A DNA stretch of 64,000 bases from Jiella sonneratiae (lineage in GTDB: Bacteria; Pseudomonadota; Alphaproteobacteria; Rhizobiales; Rhizobiaceae). Under the pieces are notes generated by a model, which did not search any database, had not been told where the DNA came from, and was given only the letters and a program-made list of their open reading frames with translations. Made by a program: the position numbers and the translations under genes. How positions within the stretch are numbered: position 1 is the stretch's first letter; every line of letters begins with the position of its first letter. Of the stretch, positions 8,675 through 16,500 are shown one piece after another. The stretch is taken from assembly GCF_017353515.1 (NCBI RefSeq), contig NZ_JAFMPY010000004.1, forward strand, positions 124,001-188,000, written 5' to 3'.

Positions 8675-9660
8675 CAGGCGGCCTCCTCCAATGAGTTCGC
8701 ACCGGCAACGATCCGGGCATGGAGATCCATGGCGACGTTCCTGCCCGAAACGAGCGCCACCACCGGTCCGCCGGCCGCCACCTTGCCGGCGATCAGCGCC
8801 GCGATGCCGACGGCCGCCGCCCCCTCGACGATCTCGCGTTCCTCGAAATAGGCGTGGCGCATGCCGGCGGCGATCTCGGCCTCCGTCAAGAGCACCACCT
8901 CGTCGACGAGGTCGCGGACCATGCGGAAGGTCAGGCGGTTGTCGAGCCCGATGCCGCCGCCGAGCGAATCGGCGAGCGTTGCGAGTTCCTCGACCTCGAC
9001 CGGGTGCCCGGCGGCAAGGCTCGCCTGCATGGCGGCGCCGCGCCGCATCGAGACGCCGACGATGCGGGCACGCGGCCGCCTCGCCTTCACCGCCGCGGCG
9101 ACGCCGGCGATCAGCCCGCCGCCGGAGAGCGGCACCAGCACGGTCTCGACGTCTGGGACGCTCTCGACGATCTCGAGCCCGATGGTGCCCTGGCCGGCGA
9201 CGACGGCGGGATGGTCGAAGGGCGGAACCGGCACCATCCCCTCCGTCTCGACCAGCCGGTCGACCTCGCGCTGCGCGTCGTCCTGGCTGCGTCCGACGAC
9301 GCAGAGTTCGGCGCCGAGGGCGGTGATCGCGTCGCGCTTGTTGGCGGGAACGAGGTTCGACAGGCAGACGACGCAGCGCGCGCCGGCCTTCTTCGCCGCA
9401 TGGGCGAGCGCCCGGCCGTGATTGCCGGTCGAGGCGGCGACGACGCCCCTTTTTCGCTCGGCGTCGCTCAGCGACAGCACGGCGTTGGTCGCGCCGCGCA
9501 GCTTGAAGGCGCCGGTCTCCTGCCGGTGTTCGAGCTTCAGGTGGACGGGGACGCCGACGCGCTCGGAGAGCGATGCCGAGCGCTCGACCGGCGTATGCCG
9601 GACGGAGCCCGCAATGCGCCGTGCCGCCGCCTCGATCGTCGCAAGACCGACCTCTTCCAT
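8674..9660 (-). CDS. eutB: Hydroxyectoine utilization dehydratase EutB (threonine dehydratase-like)
   Basis: A 328-residue fold-type II PLP enzyme related to threonine/serine dehydratase. The PLP lysine is K53 in 'ETGAFKLRGATNA', the phosphate loop is 'PLSGGGLIAGVA' near residue 180, and the asparagine that contacts the ring is in 'STGNHG'. In the ectoine cluster EutB is proposed to dehydrate hydroxyectoine or a derivative, with EutC completing reduction to ectoine. The start at 9660 is preferred to the longer in-frame ORF because the family starts close to 'IEAAARRIAG'. It follows eutA by 14 bp and overlaps eutC by ATGA. No ACT regulatory domain is present, in keeping with a catabolic role. 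Confidence 0.92.
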   Translation of the reverse strand: MEEVGLATIEAAARRIAGSVRHTPVERSASLSERVGVPVHLKLEHRQETGAFKLRGATNAVLSLSDAERKRGVVAASTGNHGRALAHAAKKAGARCVVCLSNLVPANKRDAITALGAELCVVGRSQDDAQREVDRLVETEGMVPVPPFDHPAVVAGQGTIGLEIVESVPDVETVLVPLSGGGLIAGVAAAVKARRPRARIVGVSMRRGAAMQASLAAGHPVEVEELATLADSLGGGIGLDNRLTFRMVRDLVDEVVLLTEAEIAAGMRHAYFEEREIVEGAAAVGIAALIAGKVAAGGPVVALVSGRNVAMDLHARIVAGANSLEEAA

Positions 9661-9674
9661 CGCGCCGTCGTTCC

Positions 9675-10445
9675 TCAAGCTTCGAAGGGCATCGCGAAGA
9701 GCCGTCCCGCTTCCGGCCCGGCGGGGGAAACGCCGGAGCGGCCGAGGCATTCCCAGATCGTCGCCTGGTTCGAGGTCACCACCGGCCGCCCGATCCGCCG
9801 CTCGATCTCCGCCACCACCGGAAGGACCCGCAGCGCCGTGCAGGAGACGAAGAGCGCCTCGGCGTCGTCCGGCGTCGCCTCGACCGCCGCCTCGACGATC
9901 GCGGCGGGCGCGATGCGGGCCATCTCGCGGTCGTCGTCGAAGCCGAGGCAGGTCGCGGCCGCGACGTCGAAACCCTTTTCCTCGACATAGGAAAGCAGCG
10001 GCCGGGTGGTTTCGACGAGATAGGGCGTCAGCATGGCGATCCGCTGGGCGCCGAGCGCTCGCAGCGCGCGCGCCGCGGAAAGGGCCGGCGTCACCACCGG
10101 CACGTCCGGCTTGCCCGCCTGAATGGCAGTCGCGACGGCCGCATCGCCGATCACCGCCGAGGCCGAGGAACAGGAGAAGCAGACGGCGTCGAGATCGGCG
10201 CCGGGCAGGATCGACGCCGCCGCCGCGGCGAGCCGCGGGCGCATCGCGAGGAGGTTTTCCGGCGTCGTCGGATTGGCGTATTCGACCCGCGCCGCATAGA
10301 CGCCCACCCCGGAAGCGGCGGCGAGGCGGGCATAGTCCGGCTCGCTGGTGTGGTCGGTCGCCAGAAGGATCAGCCCGATCCTTTTTTCCACCGGCCGGTC
10401 GTCGCGCCTGAGGGACGCTCCCGTCCCCTCCCGGATCGCCGTCAT
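9675..10445 (-). CDS. eutA: Ectoine utilization protein EutA (Asp/Glu racemase-like)
   Basis: A 256-residue protein of the maleate isomerase / arylmalonate decarboxylase branch of the Asp/Glu racemase superfamily. The paired catalytic cysteines are C92 ('FSCSSAS') and C202 ('VSCTALR'), and 'LLATDHTSEPDY' near the start is characteristic. EutA is a constant member of ectoine loci; it has been suggested to act on the stereochemistry of a hydroxyectoine intermediate, but no reaction is firmly assigned. Its ATG overlaps the ehuD stop, so it is co-translated with the transporter. A much longer open frame continues upstream through ehuD and ehuC, but that is only GC-rich read-through. Confidence 0.9.
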   Translation of the reverse strand: MTAIREGTGASLRRDDRPVEKRIGLILLATDHTSEPDYARLAAASGVGVYAARVEYANPTTPENLLAMRPRLAAAAASILPGADLDAVCFSCSSASAVIGDAAVATAIQAGKPDVPVVTPALSAARALRALGAQRIAMLTPYLVETTRPLLSYVEEKGFDVAAATCLGFDDDREMARIAPAAIVEAAVEATPDDAEALFVSCTALRVLPVVAEIERRIGRPVVTSNQATIWECLGRSGVSPAGPEAGRLFAMPFEA

Positions 10446-11119
10446 GTCGCCGCCCGCCCGCGCTTGCCGTAGCCGCCGAAGCGGCGTTCGAGATATTTCA
10501 CGCCGATCACCGAGACGAGGCTGATGACGAGGAAGAACACGCCGACGAGGGTGATCGGCTCGACATAGCGGTAGTTGTAGTTGGCGATCGAGCGGGCCTG
10601 GTTCATCAGTTCGAGGACGGTGATCGCCGACAGGAGCGGCGTCTCCTTGAACATCGCGATCAGATAGTTCGCGAGCGCCGGGATGACCGGCATGATCGCC
10701 TGCGGCAGGACGACGTGGCGCCAGCTCTGGCGGGCGGTGAGATTGCAGGCCTTCGCCGCCTCCCACTGGCCGCGGGGCACGTTGTCGATGCCGGCGCGGT
10801 AGACCTCGGAGGTGTAGGTCGCATAATGCAGGCCGAGGCCGATGACGCCGGCGACCAGCGGCGCGAGGGTGATGCCGACCTCCGGCAGGATGTAGAACAG
10901 GAAGTAGAGCTGCACGAGCAGCGGCGTGCCGCGCACGAACTCGACGAGGCCGGCGGTGGGCCGCGAGACGAGGCGGTTGGTCGATCGCCGCATGATCGCG
11001 AAGACGAGGCCGAGCACGACCGCGAGGAGATAGCCGAGCAGCGTCGCGATGATGGTGATCTTGGCGCCCTCGGCGAGGGTCGGCAGGATCTCCCGGACGA
11101 ATTGCCAGTCCCAGTCCAT
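10442..11119 (-). CDS. ehuD: Ectoine/hydroxyectoine ABC transporter permease EhuD
   Basis: A 225-residue inner-membrane permease of the polar amino acid (His/Glu/Gln) family with about five hydrophobic spans. The EAA loop that docks on the ATPase reads 'EAAKACNLTARQSWRHVVLP'. The family signature 'VEFVRGTPLLVQLYF' is near residue 63. It forms the translocation pore with EhuC, is energised by EhuA and is fed by periplasmic EhuB. It lies 9 bp downstream of ehuC and overlaps eutA by four bases. Assignment to ectoine rather than an amino acid rests on the cluster. Confidence 0.92.
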   Translation of the reverse strand: MDWDWQFVREILPTLAEGAKITIIATLLGYLLAVVLGLVFAIMRRSTNRLVSRPTAGLVEFVRGTPLLVQLYFLFYILPEVGITLAPLVAGVIGLGLHYATYTSEVYRAGIDNVPRGQWEAAKACNLTARQSWRHVVLPQAIMPVIPALANYLIAMFKETPLLSAITVLELMNQARSIANYNYRYVEPITLVGVFFLVISLVSVIGVKYLERRFGGYGKRGRAAT

Positions 11120-11128
11120 CGCCGCCTC

Positions 11129-11788
11129 CTATGCCCTGACGCCGTCGAGACCGCGGGTCAGGCGCCGTTCCAGCGCCCGCACGGCGAAGGTGATGACCAT
11201 GGCGATGGCGAAATAGAGGATCAGGATGGTGATGAAGGGCACCGCCGTGTTGCCGGTCTGGCCGCGCACGACCTGCGCCTGGAAGGTCATGTCGGACAGC
11301 GAGATCAGGGAGACGATCGCGGTTCCCTTCAACAGTTCGATGGCGTTGTTGCCGAAGGTCGGTAGCATGATCACGAAGGCCTGCGGCAGGATGACGTGCC
11401 GCATGGTCTGGAAACGGGTGAGGTTGACGGCGAGCGCCGCTTCCTTCTGGCCCTCGTCGACGGCCTGGACGGCGCTGCGCACCACCTCCGCCCCGTAGGC
11501 GCCGACATTGAGGCCGAGGGCGAGGACGCCCGCCTGCATCGGCGTCAGGGTGAAGCCCATCAGCGGCAGCACGTAGTAGATCCAGAACAGCTGGACGAAG
11601 ATCGAGGTGCCGCGGAAGAACTCGATGTAGCCGACCGAGAGCCAGCGCAGCGCCGCCAGGCGCGAGATCCGCCCGAGGCCGGCCACGAAGGCGACGGCGA
11701 GGGCGAAGGCGCAGCCATAGACGGTGAGCTGGACGGTGATCCAGGCGCCGTGGAGGATCAGCGTCAGATAGCCGAGCCACATCTCCAT
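11129..11788 (-). CDS. ehuC: Ectoine/hydroxyectoine ABC transporter permease EhuC
   Basis: A 219-residue permease of the same family as EhuD and its likely heterodimer partner. It shows the signature 'IEFFRGTSIFVQLFW' and the EAA loop 'EAALAVNLTRFQTMRHVILP'. The ATG at 11788 is the first good start. Unusually, it is separated from ehuB by 466 bp that hold a palindromic repeat element, whereas ehuC, ehuD and eutA are tightly packed. Expression of the downstream part of the operon may therefore depend on read-through of that element or on a second promoter. Confidence 0.92.
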   Translation of the reverse strand: MEMWLGYLTLILHGAWITVQLTVYGCAFALAVAFVAGLGRISRLAALRWLSVGYIEFFRGTSIFVQLFWIYYVLPLMGFTLTPMQAGVLALGLNVGAYGAEVVRSAVQAVDEGQKEAALAVNLTRFQTMRHVILPQAFVIMLPTFGNNAIELLKGTAIVSLISLSDMTFQAQVVRGQTGNTAVPFITILILYFAIAMVITFAVRALERRLTRGLDGVRA

Positions 11789-11864
11789 GAAGGTTCAGGT
11801 CTCCGGGGTTGGTGTTGGTGGGTTCCCTTGGAGCCCGATGGAGTCAGTCACTGGCGCCCTTCGC

Positions 11865-12164
11865 CCTTCGAGGCTCGCTGCGCTCGCGCCGCTGCATGAC
11901 GGGCACCTTCAGCGCCGAGGTCGCCCCGCAGCCGCAACGGCTATGCTCACTTCGCCGCAGCGTCTCTTTCCCTCCGCGGCGTCATCCTCGGGCTTGTCCC
12001 GAGGAGCTACTGGCGTGTCCGCCCCAGAAGCGTCGGAGAAGGGCGGACATCGGCGCGGGCCCATCCCATCGATGGCAGGAGATCCTCGGGACAGGCTCGA
12101 GGATGACGTCGCTTCGCTGGTCTCCGCCAAGCGCCCCTCGTCCTTCGAGGCTCGCTACGCTCGC
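11865..12164. repeat. Composite intergenic repeat (REP-like) between ehuB and ehuC
   Basis: The 466-bp gap between ehuB and ehuC contains no credible gene. It holds a long inverted repeat whose arms at 11980-12005 and 12083-12108 match at about 24 of 26 bases (core CGTCATCCTCG ... TGTCCCGAGGA), spaced by 77 bp. It is flanked by direct repeats CCTTCGAGGCTCGCT[G/A]CGCTCGC at 11865-11887 and 12142-12164, followed by CCTCAGGATGAGGGG. Such Rhizobiales intergenic elements are mobile in evolution but carry no transposase. The remaining flanks (11789-11864 and 12165-12254) show nothing I can name. Confidence 0.8.
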
Positions 12165-12254
12165 ACCTCAGGATGAGGGGCTACTATGACCCGCGAGCGC
12201 AGCGGATTCCCGCGCTCGCAGTGCAAAGGTGGCTCCTTCGGAGCGCCCCGCCTC

Positions 12255-13112
12255 TTACTCGGCGGCCGAGCAGAGCTTTTCGCGCGAGGTCTTCATCGCG
12301 GCCTCGGCGGAGAAGCCGTAGGGCTCGACGATCTTCTTGAATTCGCCCGACTTCTTGAGCTCGGCGAGACCCTTGTCGAAGGCGTCGCGCAGGTCCGTCT
12401 GGTCCTTGCGGAAGGCCGCGCCGTCGCAGGCGATCGGCGAATCCTCCACCGGCGCGACGACGGCCACCCCGCCGCCGGCCATCTTGGCGAGCGCGTTGAT
12501 CGACAGGACCGGCAGCGAATAGACGTCGATCCGGCCCTGCTGCAGCATGGTCAGGCCGCTCTGGGTGTCCGGCACGACGATGACGCGGTCGCGCGGCACG
12601 CCGGCCTCGAGCGCCAGCCGCTCCTCGGTGCCGCCGCCTGGCGCCCCGATCGTCGCGTCGGAACTGTCGGCGATCGACTTGAAGGTGGTCAGATTCTTCG
12701 GGTTGCCCTCCTTCACCAGGAAGGCTTCGGCGTCGCACAGCACCGGCTCGGAATAGGCGACGGCGCGGCAGCGCTGCGGCTTCATGAACAGGCCGGCGGT
12801 GACGGCGTCGAAGCGGCCGGCCTGCAGGCCCGGAATCATCGCGCCGTATTCGGAGACGACGGGATCGAGCTTGTCGATGCCGAGCTTCTTGAACACCGCC
12901 CGGGCGACGTCGGGGGCCGCCCCGGTGACCGTGCCGTCGGACTTCAGCTCGGTGTAGGGCGGCTCGTTGCCGATGGCGATCTTCACCTCGCCCTTGTCCT
13001 TCAGAGCCTGGAGCGCGTCGTCGGCGCGGGCGGGCGCGGACCCGGCGAGGCCGATGGCGGCGAGGGCGAGAGCGAAGACGGCGTTTCGGCTGGCGGCGGT
13101 CGGGGATGTCAT
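12255..13112 (-). CDS. ehuB: Ectoine/hydroxyectoine ABC transporter substrate-binding protein EhuB
   Basis: A 285-residue periplasmic binding protein (family 3 solute-binding fold). A signal peptide of about 30 residues ends near 'APARADD'. The mature part begins 'LQALKDKGEVKIAIGNEPPYTE', typical of EhuB. Segments such as 'GLQAGRFDAVTAGLFMKPQRC' and 'SEPVLCDAEAFLVKEGNP' match the ectoine-binding family. It captures ectoine and hydroxyectoine and delivers them to EhuC/EhuD. The ATG at 13112 has a GGAG site and excludes a 24-residue low-complexity in-frame extension. It follows ehuA by 107 bp. The long repeat-filled gap downstream is unusual for the operon. Confidence 0.93.
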   Translation of the reverse strand: MTSPTAASRNAVFALALAAIGLAGSAPARADDALQALKDKGEVKIAIGNEPPYTELKSDGTVTGAAPDVARAVFKKLGIDKLDPVVSEYGAMIPGLQAGRFDAVTAGLFMKPQRCRAVAYSEPVLCDAEAFLVKEGNPKNLTTFKSIADSSDATIGAPGGGTEERLALEAGVPRDRVIVVPDTQSGLTMLQQGRIDVYSLPVLSINALAKMAGGGVAVVAPVEDSPIACDGAAFRKDQTDLRDAFDKGLAELKKSGEFKKIVEPYGFSAEAAMKTSREKLCSAAE

Positions 13113-13219
13113 GGCAGCTCCGTTTTCTGGGGTCGTCTCTGGGTCGGCTGGGGGTCGTCTCTGGGTCGGGGCGCCGCTCGGCACGCGGCCGCGGCGGCGC
13201 CGGCCGATGCGCTGATGCG

Positions 13220-13996
13220 CTAATGCGCGGCGAGCACCTTGCGCAGGAAGCTCTGGGTGCGCTCGTGGGTGGGATTGGTGAAGATCTCCGAGGGCGGGCC
13301 GTCCTCGATGATCCGGCCGGCGTCGAAGAACAGCACCCGGTCGGCGAAGTCGCGGGCGAAGTTCATCTCGTGGGTGACGAGCAGCATCGTCATGTCGGTC
13401 TCCTCGGCGAGCAGCCGCATGACGTTCAGGACTTCTTCGACGAGTTCCGGGTCGAGCGCCGACGTCACCTCGTCGAACAGCATGATCTTCGGCCGCAGCG
13501 CGCAGGCGCGGGCGATCGCCACGCGCTGCTTCTGGCCGCCGGAGAGCTGTGCCGGCATCGCTCCGGCCTTGTCGGCGAGGCCCACCATGTCGAGGAGTTC
13601 CATCGCCCGCGCCTCGGCGTCGGCCTTCGAGACCTTCTGGGTCAGGATCGGGGCGAGGGTGACGTTGTCGAGCACCGACTTGTGCGGGAAGAGATTGAAG
13701 TGCTGGAAGACCATGCCGATCTTGCGCCGCATCTCGTGCAGGTGCTTCTCGTTCGCCGGGACGAGGGTCTCGCCGCGGCGCATGTGGAAAAGCTGGTCGC
13801 CGTCGACGGTGATGTGCCCCTCCGAGGGGTGCTCCAGCGTCATCAGCATGCGCAGGATCGTGGTCTTGCCCGATCCGGACGGCCCGATCAGCGCCAGCTT
13901 CTCGCCCGGCTCGACCTGGAAGGTGAGGCCGTCCAGCACGGTGAGCGAGCCGAAGCGCTTGGTCACGGCGTTGAGGGTGATGATCGGCTCGGCCAC
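13220..13996 (-). CDS. ehuA: Ectoine/hydroxyectoine ABC transporter ATP-binding protein EhuA
   Basis: A 258-residue ABC ATPase of the polar amino acid group. Walker A is 'GPSGSGKTT' (near residue 38), the signature is 'LSGGQKQRVAIARA', Walker B is 'IMLFDEVTSALD' and the switch histidine is in 'LVTHEMNFA'. It dimerises and powers EhuC/EhuD. The start is GTG, supported by a GAGGAGA ribosome-binding site four bases upstream. It is the first gene of the leftward ehuABCD-eutABC-doeAB operon. Its 5' region (13997-14147) is AT-rich and holds two direct copies of the candidate operator, which points to control by EnuR or the AsnC-type protein encoded next door. Confidence 0.92.
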   Translation of the reverse strand: MAEPIITLNAVTKRFGSLTVLDGLTFQVEPGEKLALIGPSGSGKTTILRMLMTLEHPSEGHITVDGDQLFHMRRGETLVPANEKHLHEMRRKIGMVFQHFNLFPHKSVLDNVTLAPILTQKVSKADAEARAMELLDMVGLADKAGAMPAQLSGGQKQRVAIARACALRPKIMLFDEVTSALDPELVEEVLNVMRLLAEETDMTMLLVTHEMNFARDFADRVLFFDAGRIIEDGPPSEIFTNPTHERTQSFLRKVLAAH

Positions 13997-14052
13997 GGGT
14001 CTCCTCGATCGGCGTTCGTCTGTCTCGGACGCCCTACGATGTGTCCCGGAAG

Positions 14053-14089
14053 CAAATCACGTCAATCTGTAAAATCAAATCATGACAAT
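14053..14089. promoter_or_regulatory. Candidate ectoine-regulon operator, two direct copies upstream of ehuA
   Basis: CAAATCACGTCAAT (14053-14066) and CAAATCATGACAAT (14076-14089) are direct repeats 23 bp apart, about two helical turns, in an AT-rich patch 57-93 bp upstream of the ehuA GTG. A third copy, CAAATCATGTCATT, lies in the enuR/asnC divergent gap. The shared motif and its placement suggest a binding site for one of the two local regulators. No experiment is available from sequence alone. Confidence 0.6.
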
Positions 14090-14147
14090 ATTTCCATGAC
14101 TGCATATCAATCGCGCAGCTCTGCTGCCCGGTCCGGCGCGTCGATGC

Positions 14148-15530
14148 CTAGATCGCGAGCAGCAGCGGCTCCGGCGCCGCGTGATAGAGCCCGGCGACGA
14201 CGCGCAGCCCGGCCTTCAGCTCGGCCTCGCTGGCCGAGCCGACGGCGATGCGCACCGCCGGGTGCTCGTCGCGGCCGATCTGGAAGCTGCGGCCCGGCGC
14301 GAGCGCGACGCCGCGCAGCCGCGCCTGGGCGACGAAGACCTCCTCCTCGGTGCGGCTGCGCAGCGGCAGCCAGACGTGCAGCCCCATCGGATGGGCGCGG
14401 TGGTCGATCCCCGCCAGCATCTCGGCGACGGTCGCCTGGCGGCGCGCCAGCGCCTTGCGCTGCCAGCGGACGAGATCCATCGCCGTGCCGTCGCGCACCC
14501 AGCGCGAGGCGACCTCGGCAAGCAGCGGCGTCGCGATCCAGTGGCTGACGAGATGGCGGTTGGCGACGGCCGGCATCAGCCGGTCGGGCGCGACGAGATA
14601 GCCGGTGCGCAGCCCCGGCAGCACCGACTTGGTGAAGGTCGTCACATAGAGCGTGCGTTCCGGGGCGAGGGCCGCGACCGGCGGCGGCCGGTCTTCGATC
14701 AGCGGTCCCAGCGGATCGTTCTCGATGATCGACAGGGCGTTTTCGCGGGCGACCGCGATCAGCGCCTCGCGGCGGGCGAGCCCCATCATCGAGGCGGAGG
14801 GGTTGATCGGCGAAGGCTGCAGGAACACCGCCCGCACGTCCTCCTGCCGGCAGAGCGCCGCCAGCGCTTCCGGCACCATGCCCTCGTCGTCGATGGCGAC
14901 GCCGGCCATCTTGAGGCCGAGATAGCTCGCCAGCGGCACCAGCGTGTGGTGGCCGAGGGTTTCGGTGGCGATCACCGTGCCGGTGCTCGCCGCGCTCATC
15001 ATCGCCACGGTCATGCCGGCGGTCGCGCCGTTGGTCAGGATGACGTTGCCGGGCGACGCCTCGACGCCGCAGTGGCGCAGCCATTCGACCGCCACCGCGC
15101 GGTGACCCGGGAAGATCACGTTCGGCCGGAAGGAGAGGGCGGCGCTCGCCGGCAGGTCGACCGCCATCTCGGCGAGCACCGCCTTCATCCGGTCGAGATG
15201 CATGGTCTCGCAGACCGGCTTCAGGATCGACAGGTCGATGGTCTCGCCCGGCCGCTCCTCGAGATAGGGAACGTCGCTCGCCGGCTCCTGGCGCCGCACG
15301 AAGCTGCCGCGGCCGGTCTCGCCCGAGACGAGGCCGCGCCGGATCAGCTCCTCATAGGCCCGGCTGACCGTCTGGACCGAGATCTTCAACTCGTGGGCGA
15401 GAATGCGGTGCGGCGGCAGCTGCGCTCCGTTGGCGAGGCGGCCGTCGGCGATCGCCCGGGCGATCTGGTCGGCGAGCGACTGGTAGACGGGGCGCGAGAG
15501 GGCCGCGGGATCGAGAAAGGCCATTGTCAT
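14148..15530 (-). CDS. enuR: MocR-type (GntR/aminotransferase) regulator of ectoine use, EnuR-like
   Basis: A 460-residue MocR-family regulator: an N-terminal winged helix (about 10-80, 'LPPHRILAHELKISVQTVSRAYEEL' in outline) joined to a fold-type I aminotransferase domain. The PLP lysine is K301 in 'TTFTKSVLPGLRTGY'. EnuR is known as the PLP-dependent repressor of ectoine-catabolic genes whose inducers are DoeA/DoeB intermediates. I chose the ATG at 15530, which has AAAGAG seven bases upstream, over a TTG at 15548 that would leave no divergent promoter space; an ATG at 15524 is also possible. It is transcribed toward ehuA and divergently from the AsnC-type gene. Confidence 0.9.
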   Translation of the reverse strand: MTMAFLDPAALSRPVYQSLADQIARAIADGRLANGAQLPPHRILAHELKISVQTVSRAYEELIRRGLVSGETGRGSFVRRQEPASDVPYLEERPGETIDLSILKPVCETMHLDRMKAVLAEMAVDLPASAALSFRPNVIFPGHRAVAVEWLRHCGVEASPGNVILTNGATAGMTVAMMSAASTGTVIATETLGHHTLVPLASYLGLKMAGVAIDDEGMVPEALAALCRQEDVRAVFLQPSPINPSASMMGLARREALIAVARENALSIIENDPLGPLIEDRPPPVAALAPERTLYVTTFTKSVLPGLRTGYLVAPDRLMPAVANRHLVSHWIATPLLAEVASRWVRDGTAMDLVRWQRKALARRQATVAEMLAGIDHRAHPMGLHVWLPLRSRTEEEVFVAQARLRGVALAPGRSFQIGRDEHPAVRIAVGSASEAELKAGLRVVAGLYHAAPEPLLLAI

Positions 15531-15559
15531 GAAAGCACTCTTTCGCAAATCATGTCATT
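15523..15559. promoter_or_regulatory. Candidate operator in the enuR / asnC divergent region
   Basis: CAAATCATGTCATT (15546-15559) on the plus strand repeats the motif found twice before ehuA. On the minus strand TCATGACAAT (15532-15523) is identical to ten bases of the 14076 copy and overlaps the enuR start codon. The two copies face each other about 13 bp apart. A regulator bound here could control both divergent genes and block enuR translation initiation or transcription. Confidence 0.55.
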
Positions 15560-15602
15560 CGGCAATATGGACGGCGACGCCGCCAGGGGGAACGCCAAGC
15601 CG

Positions 15603-16061
15603 ATGCCGGATATCAAGCTCGACGCCATCGACCTGAAGATCCTCGCCGCCATCGAGAAGGAGGGTCGGATCACCAAGCTGAAGCTCGCCGAGACGGTGGG
15701 GCTTTCGCCGACGCCCTGCTGGATGCGGCTGAAGCGGCTGGAACGCACCGGCCTCGTCGCGGGCTATCATGCCCGGATCGAGTGGCGGCTCATCGCGCCG
15801 CAGACGACGGTGCTCGTCGAGATCACCCTCGGCCAGCACCGCCAGGCCGATTTCGACCGCTTCGAGCGGGTGGTGCGCGCGACGCCCGAGGTGGTCGCCT
15901 GCTGGTCCGTCGGCGGCGGCGTCGACTATCTCCTCAAGGTCGTCGCGCGGGACGTCGACGCCTATCAGCGGCTCGTCGACGGCTGGCTGCAGCGCGAGAT
16001 CGGCATCGCCCGCTATTTCACCTACATCGTCACCCGCACGGTGAAGGAGGCCGAGGGGTGA
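15603..16061 (+). CDS. AsnC/Lrp family regulator of the ectoine cluster (DoeX-like)
   Basis: A 152-residue Lrp/AsnC protein. The N-terminal helix-turn-helix runs 'LDAIDLKILAAIEKEGRITKLKLAE' in outline, with recognition helix around 'LSPTPCWMRLKRLE' (35-48). The C-terminal RAM domain (about 65-145) senses amino acids. AsnC-type genes accompany ehu/eut and doe clusters, and DoeX of Halomonas elongata binds upstream of doeA; equivalence here is inference from position. The ATG at 15603, preceded by AGGGGG, is preferred over ATGs at 15552 and 15567, which would leave almost no divergent promoter. Lrp proteins bind repeated AT-rich sites, which fits the repeated motif nearby. Confidence 0.85.
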   Translation: MPDIKLDAIDLKILAAIEKEGRITKLKLAETVGLSPTPCWMRLKRLERTGLVAGYHARIEWRLIAPQTTVLVEITLGQHRQADFDRFERVVRATPEVVACWSVGGGVDYLLKVVARDVDAYQRLVDGWLQREIGIARYFTYIVTRTVKEAEG

Positions 16062-16500
16062 GCGCGTTGGTCTCGCTGCCACGAGAGATCTTGCCCCCCA
16101 GCCAGGCCCGAATGCCACGAGATCGACACGTTCGGCAGAGGACAGCAGCGGCACTCCCGCCGTGCTTGGCCGGCGGATGAGAATTGACCGAAGCCATTGA
16201 AATTGCGTTGGCGTAAGCGGCTGTAAAATCTGACATCTTGGCGGTTCGGCCGGCTGTACACTGCAATCGTGGCAAGCGATCCGGCGAGATGTGCGAACGT
16301 CGTGGGCGGGCGGCGGCGAGTCGGAAAAAGAGCGCCCCGGAGAGAGACTCTCTCGCAAAGCCGTCGACTTCAGCCCGTTCGGACTGGCGCAAGCCCCTCT
16401 TCAGCCCATCCCTCTGCCGCGGAACCCGTAGGTTCACCCTCGTGCCGGCGACGTCCGCCGGCCTTCCGGTCGCCCTGCCGGAACAGCCAGGAGGTGATCC
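16062..16500 (+). promoter_or_regulatory. 439-bp leader upstream of doeC, ending in a 12-base perfect Shine-Dalgarno
   Basis: I see no gene here. An AT-richer patch (16190-16235) contains CTGTAAAATC at 16221-16230, a 10-mer identical to one at 14067-14076 in the ehuA control region, and then TGACAT. A small palindrome GAGAGAgactCTCTC lies further on. The last twelve bases, AGGAGGTGATCC (16489-16500), match the whole anti-Shine-Dalgarno tail of 16S rRNA, directly before the TTG start of doeC. A promoter for doeC-doeD is expected here, but I cannot fix -35 and -10 hexamers with confidence. Confidence 0.5.

Noticed and set aside
9675-11780. 701-codon frame that would fuse transporter sequence to EutA
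   Set aside because: Only the last 256 residues (EutA) have family features; the first part is the wrong frame of ehuC/ehuD. EutA has its own ATG overlapping the ehuD stop.
11865-12164. Possible CRISPR array or insertion sequence between ehuB and ehuC
   Set aside because: There are only two direct repeat units with unequal spacing and no transposase or cas gene; it fits an intergenic palindromic element.
15546-15602. Longer starts for EnuR (TTG at 15548) and the AsnC-type protein (ATG at 15552)
   Set aside because: Both together would leave three bases for two divergent promoters; the shorter starts have better ribosome-binding sites and match family lengths.
16062-16500. tRNA or small RNA gene in the long gap before doeC
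   Set aside because: No cloverleaf, T-loop consensus or clear promoter-terminator pair could be found; treated as a 5' leader.
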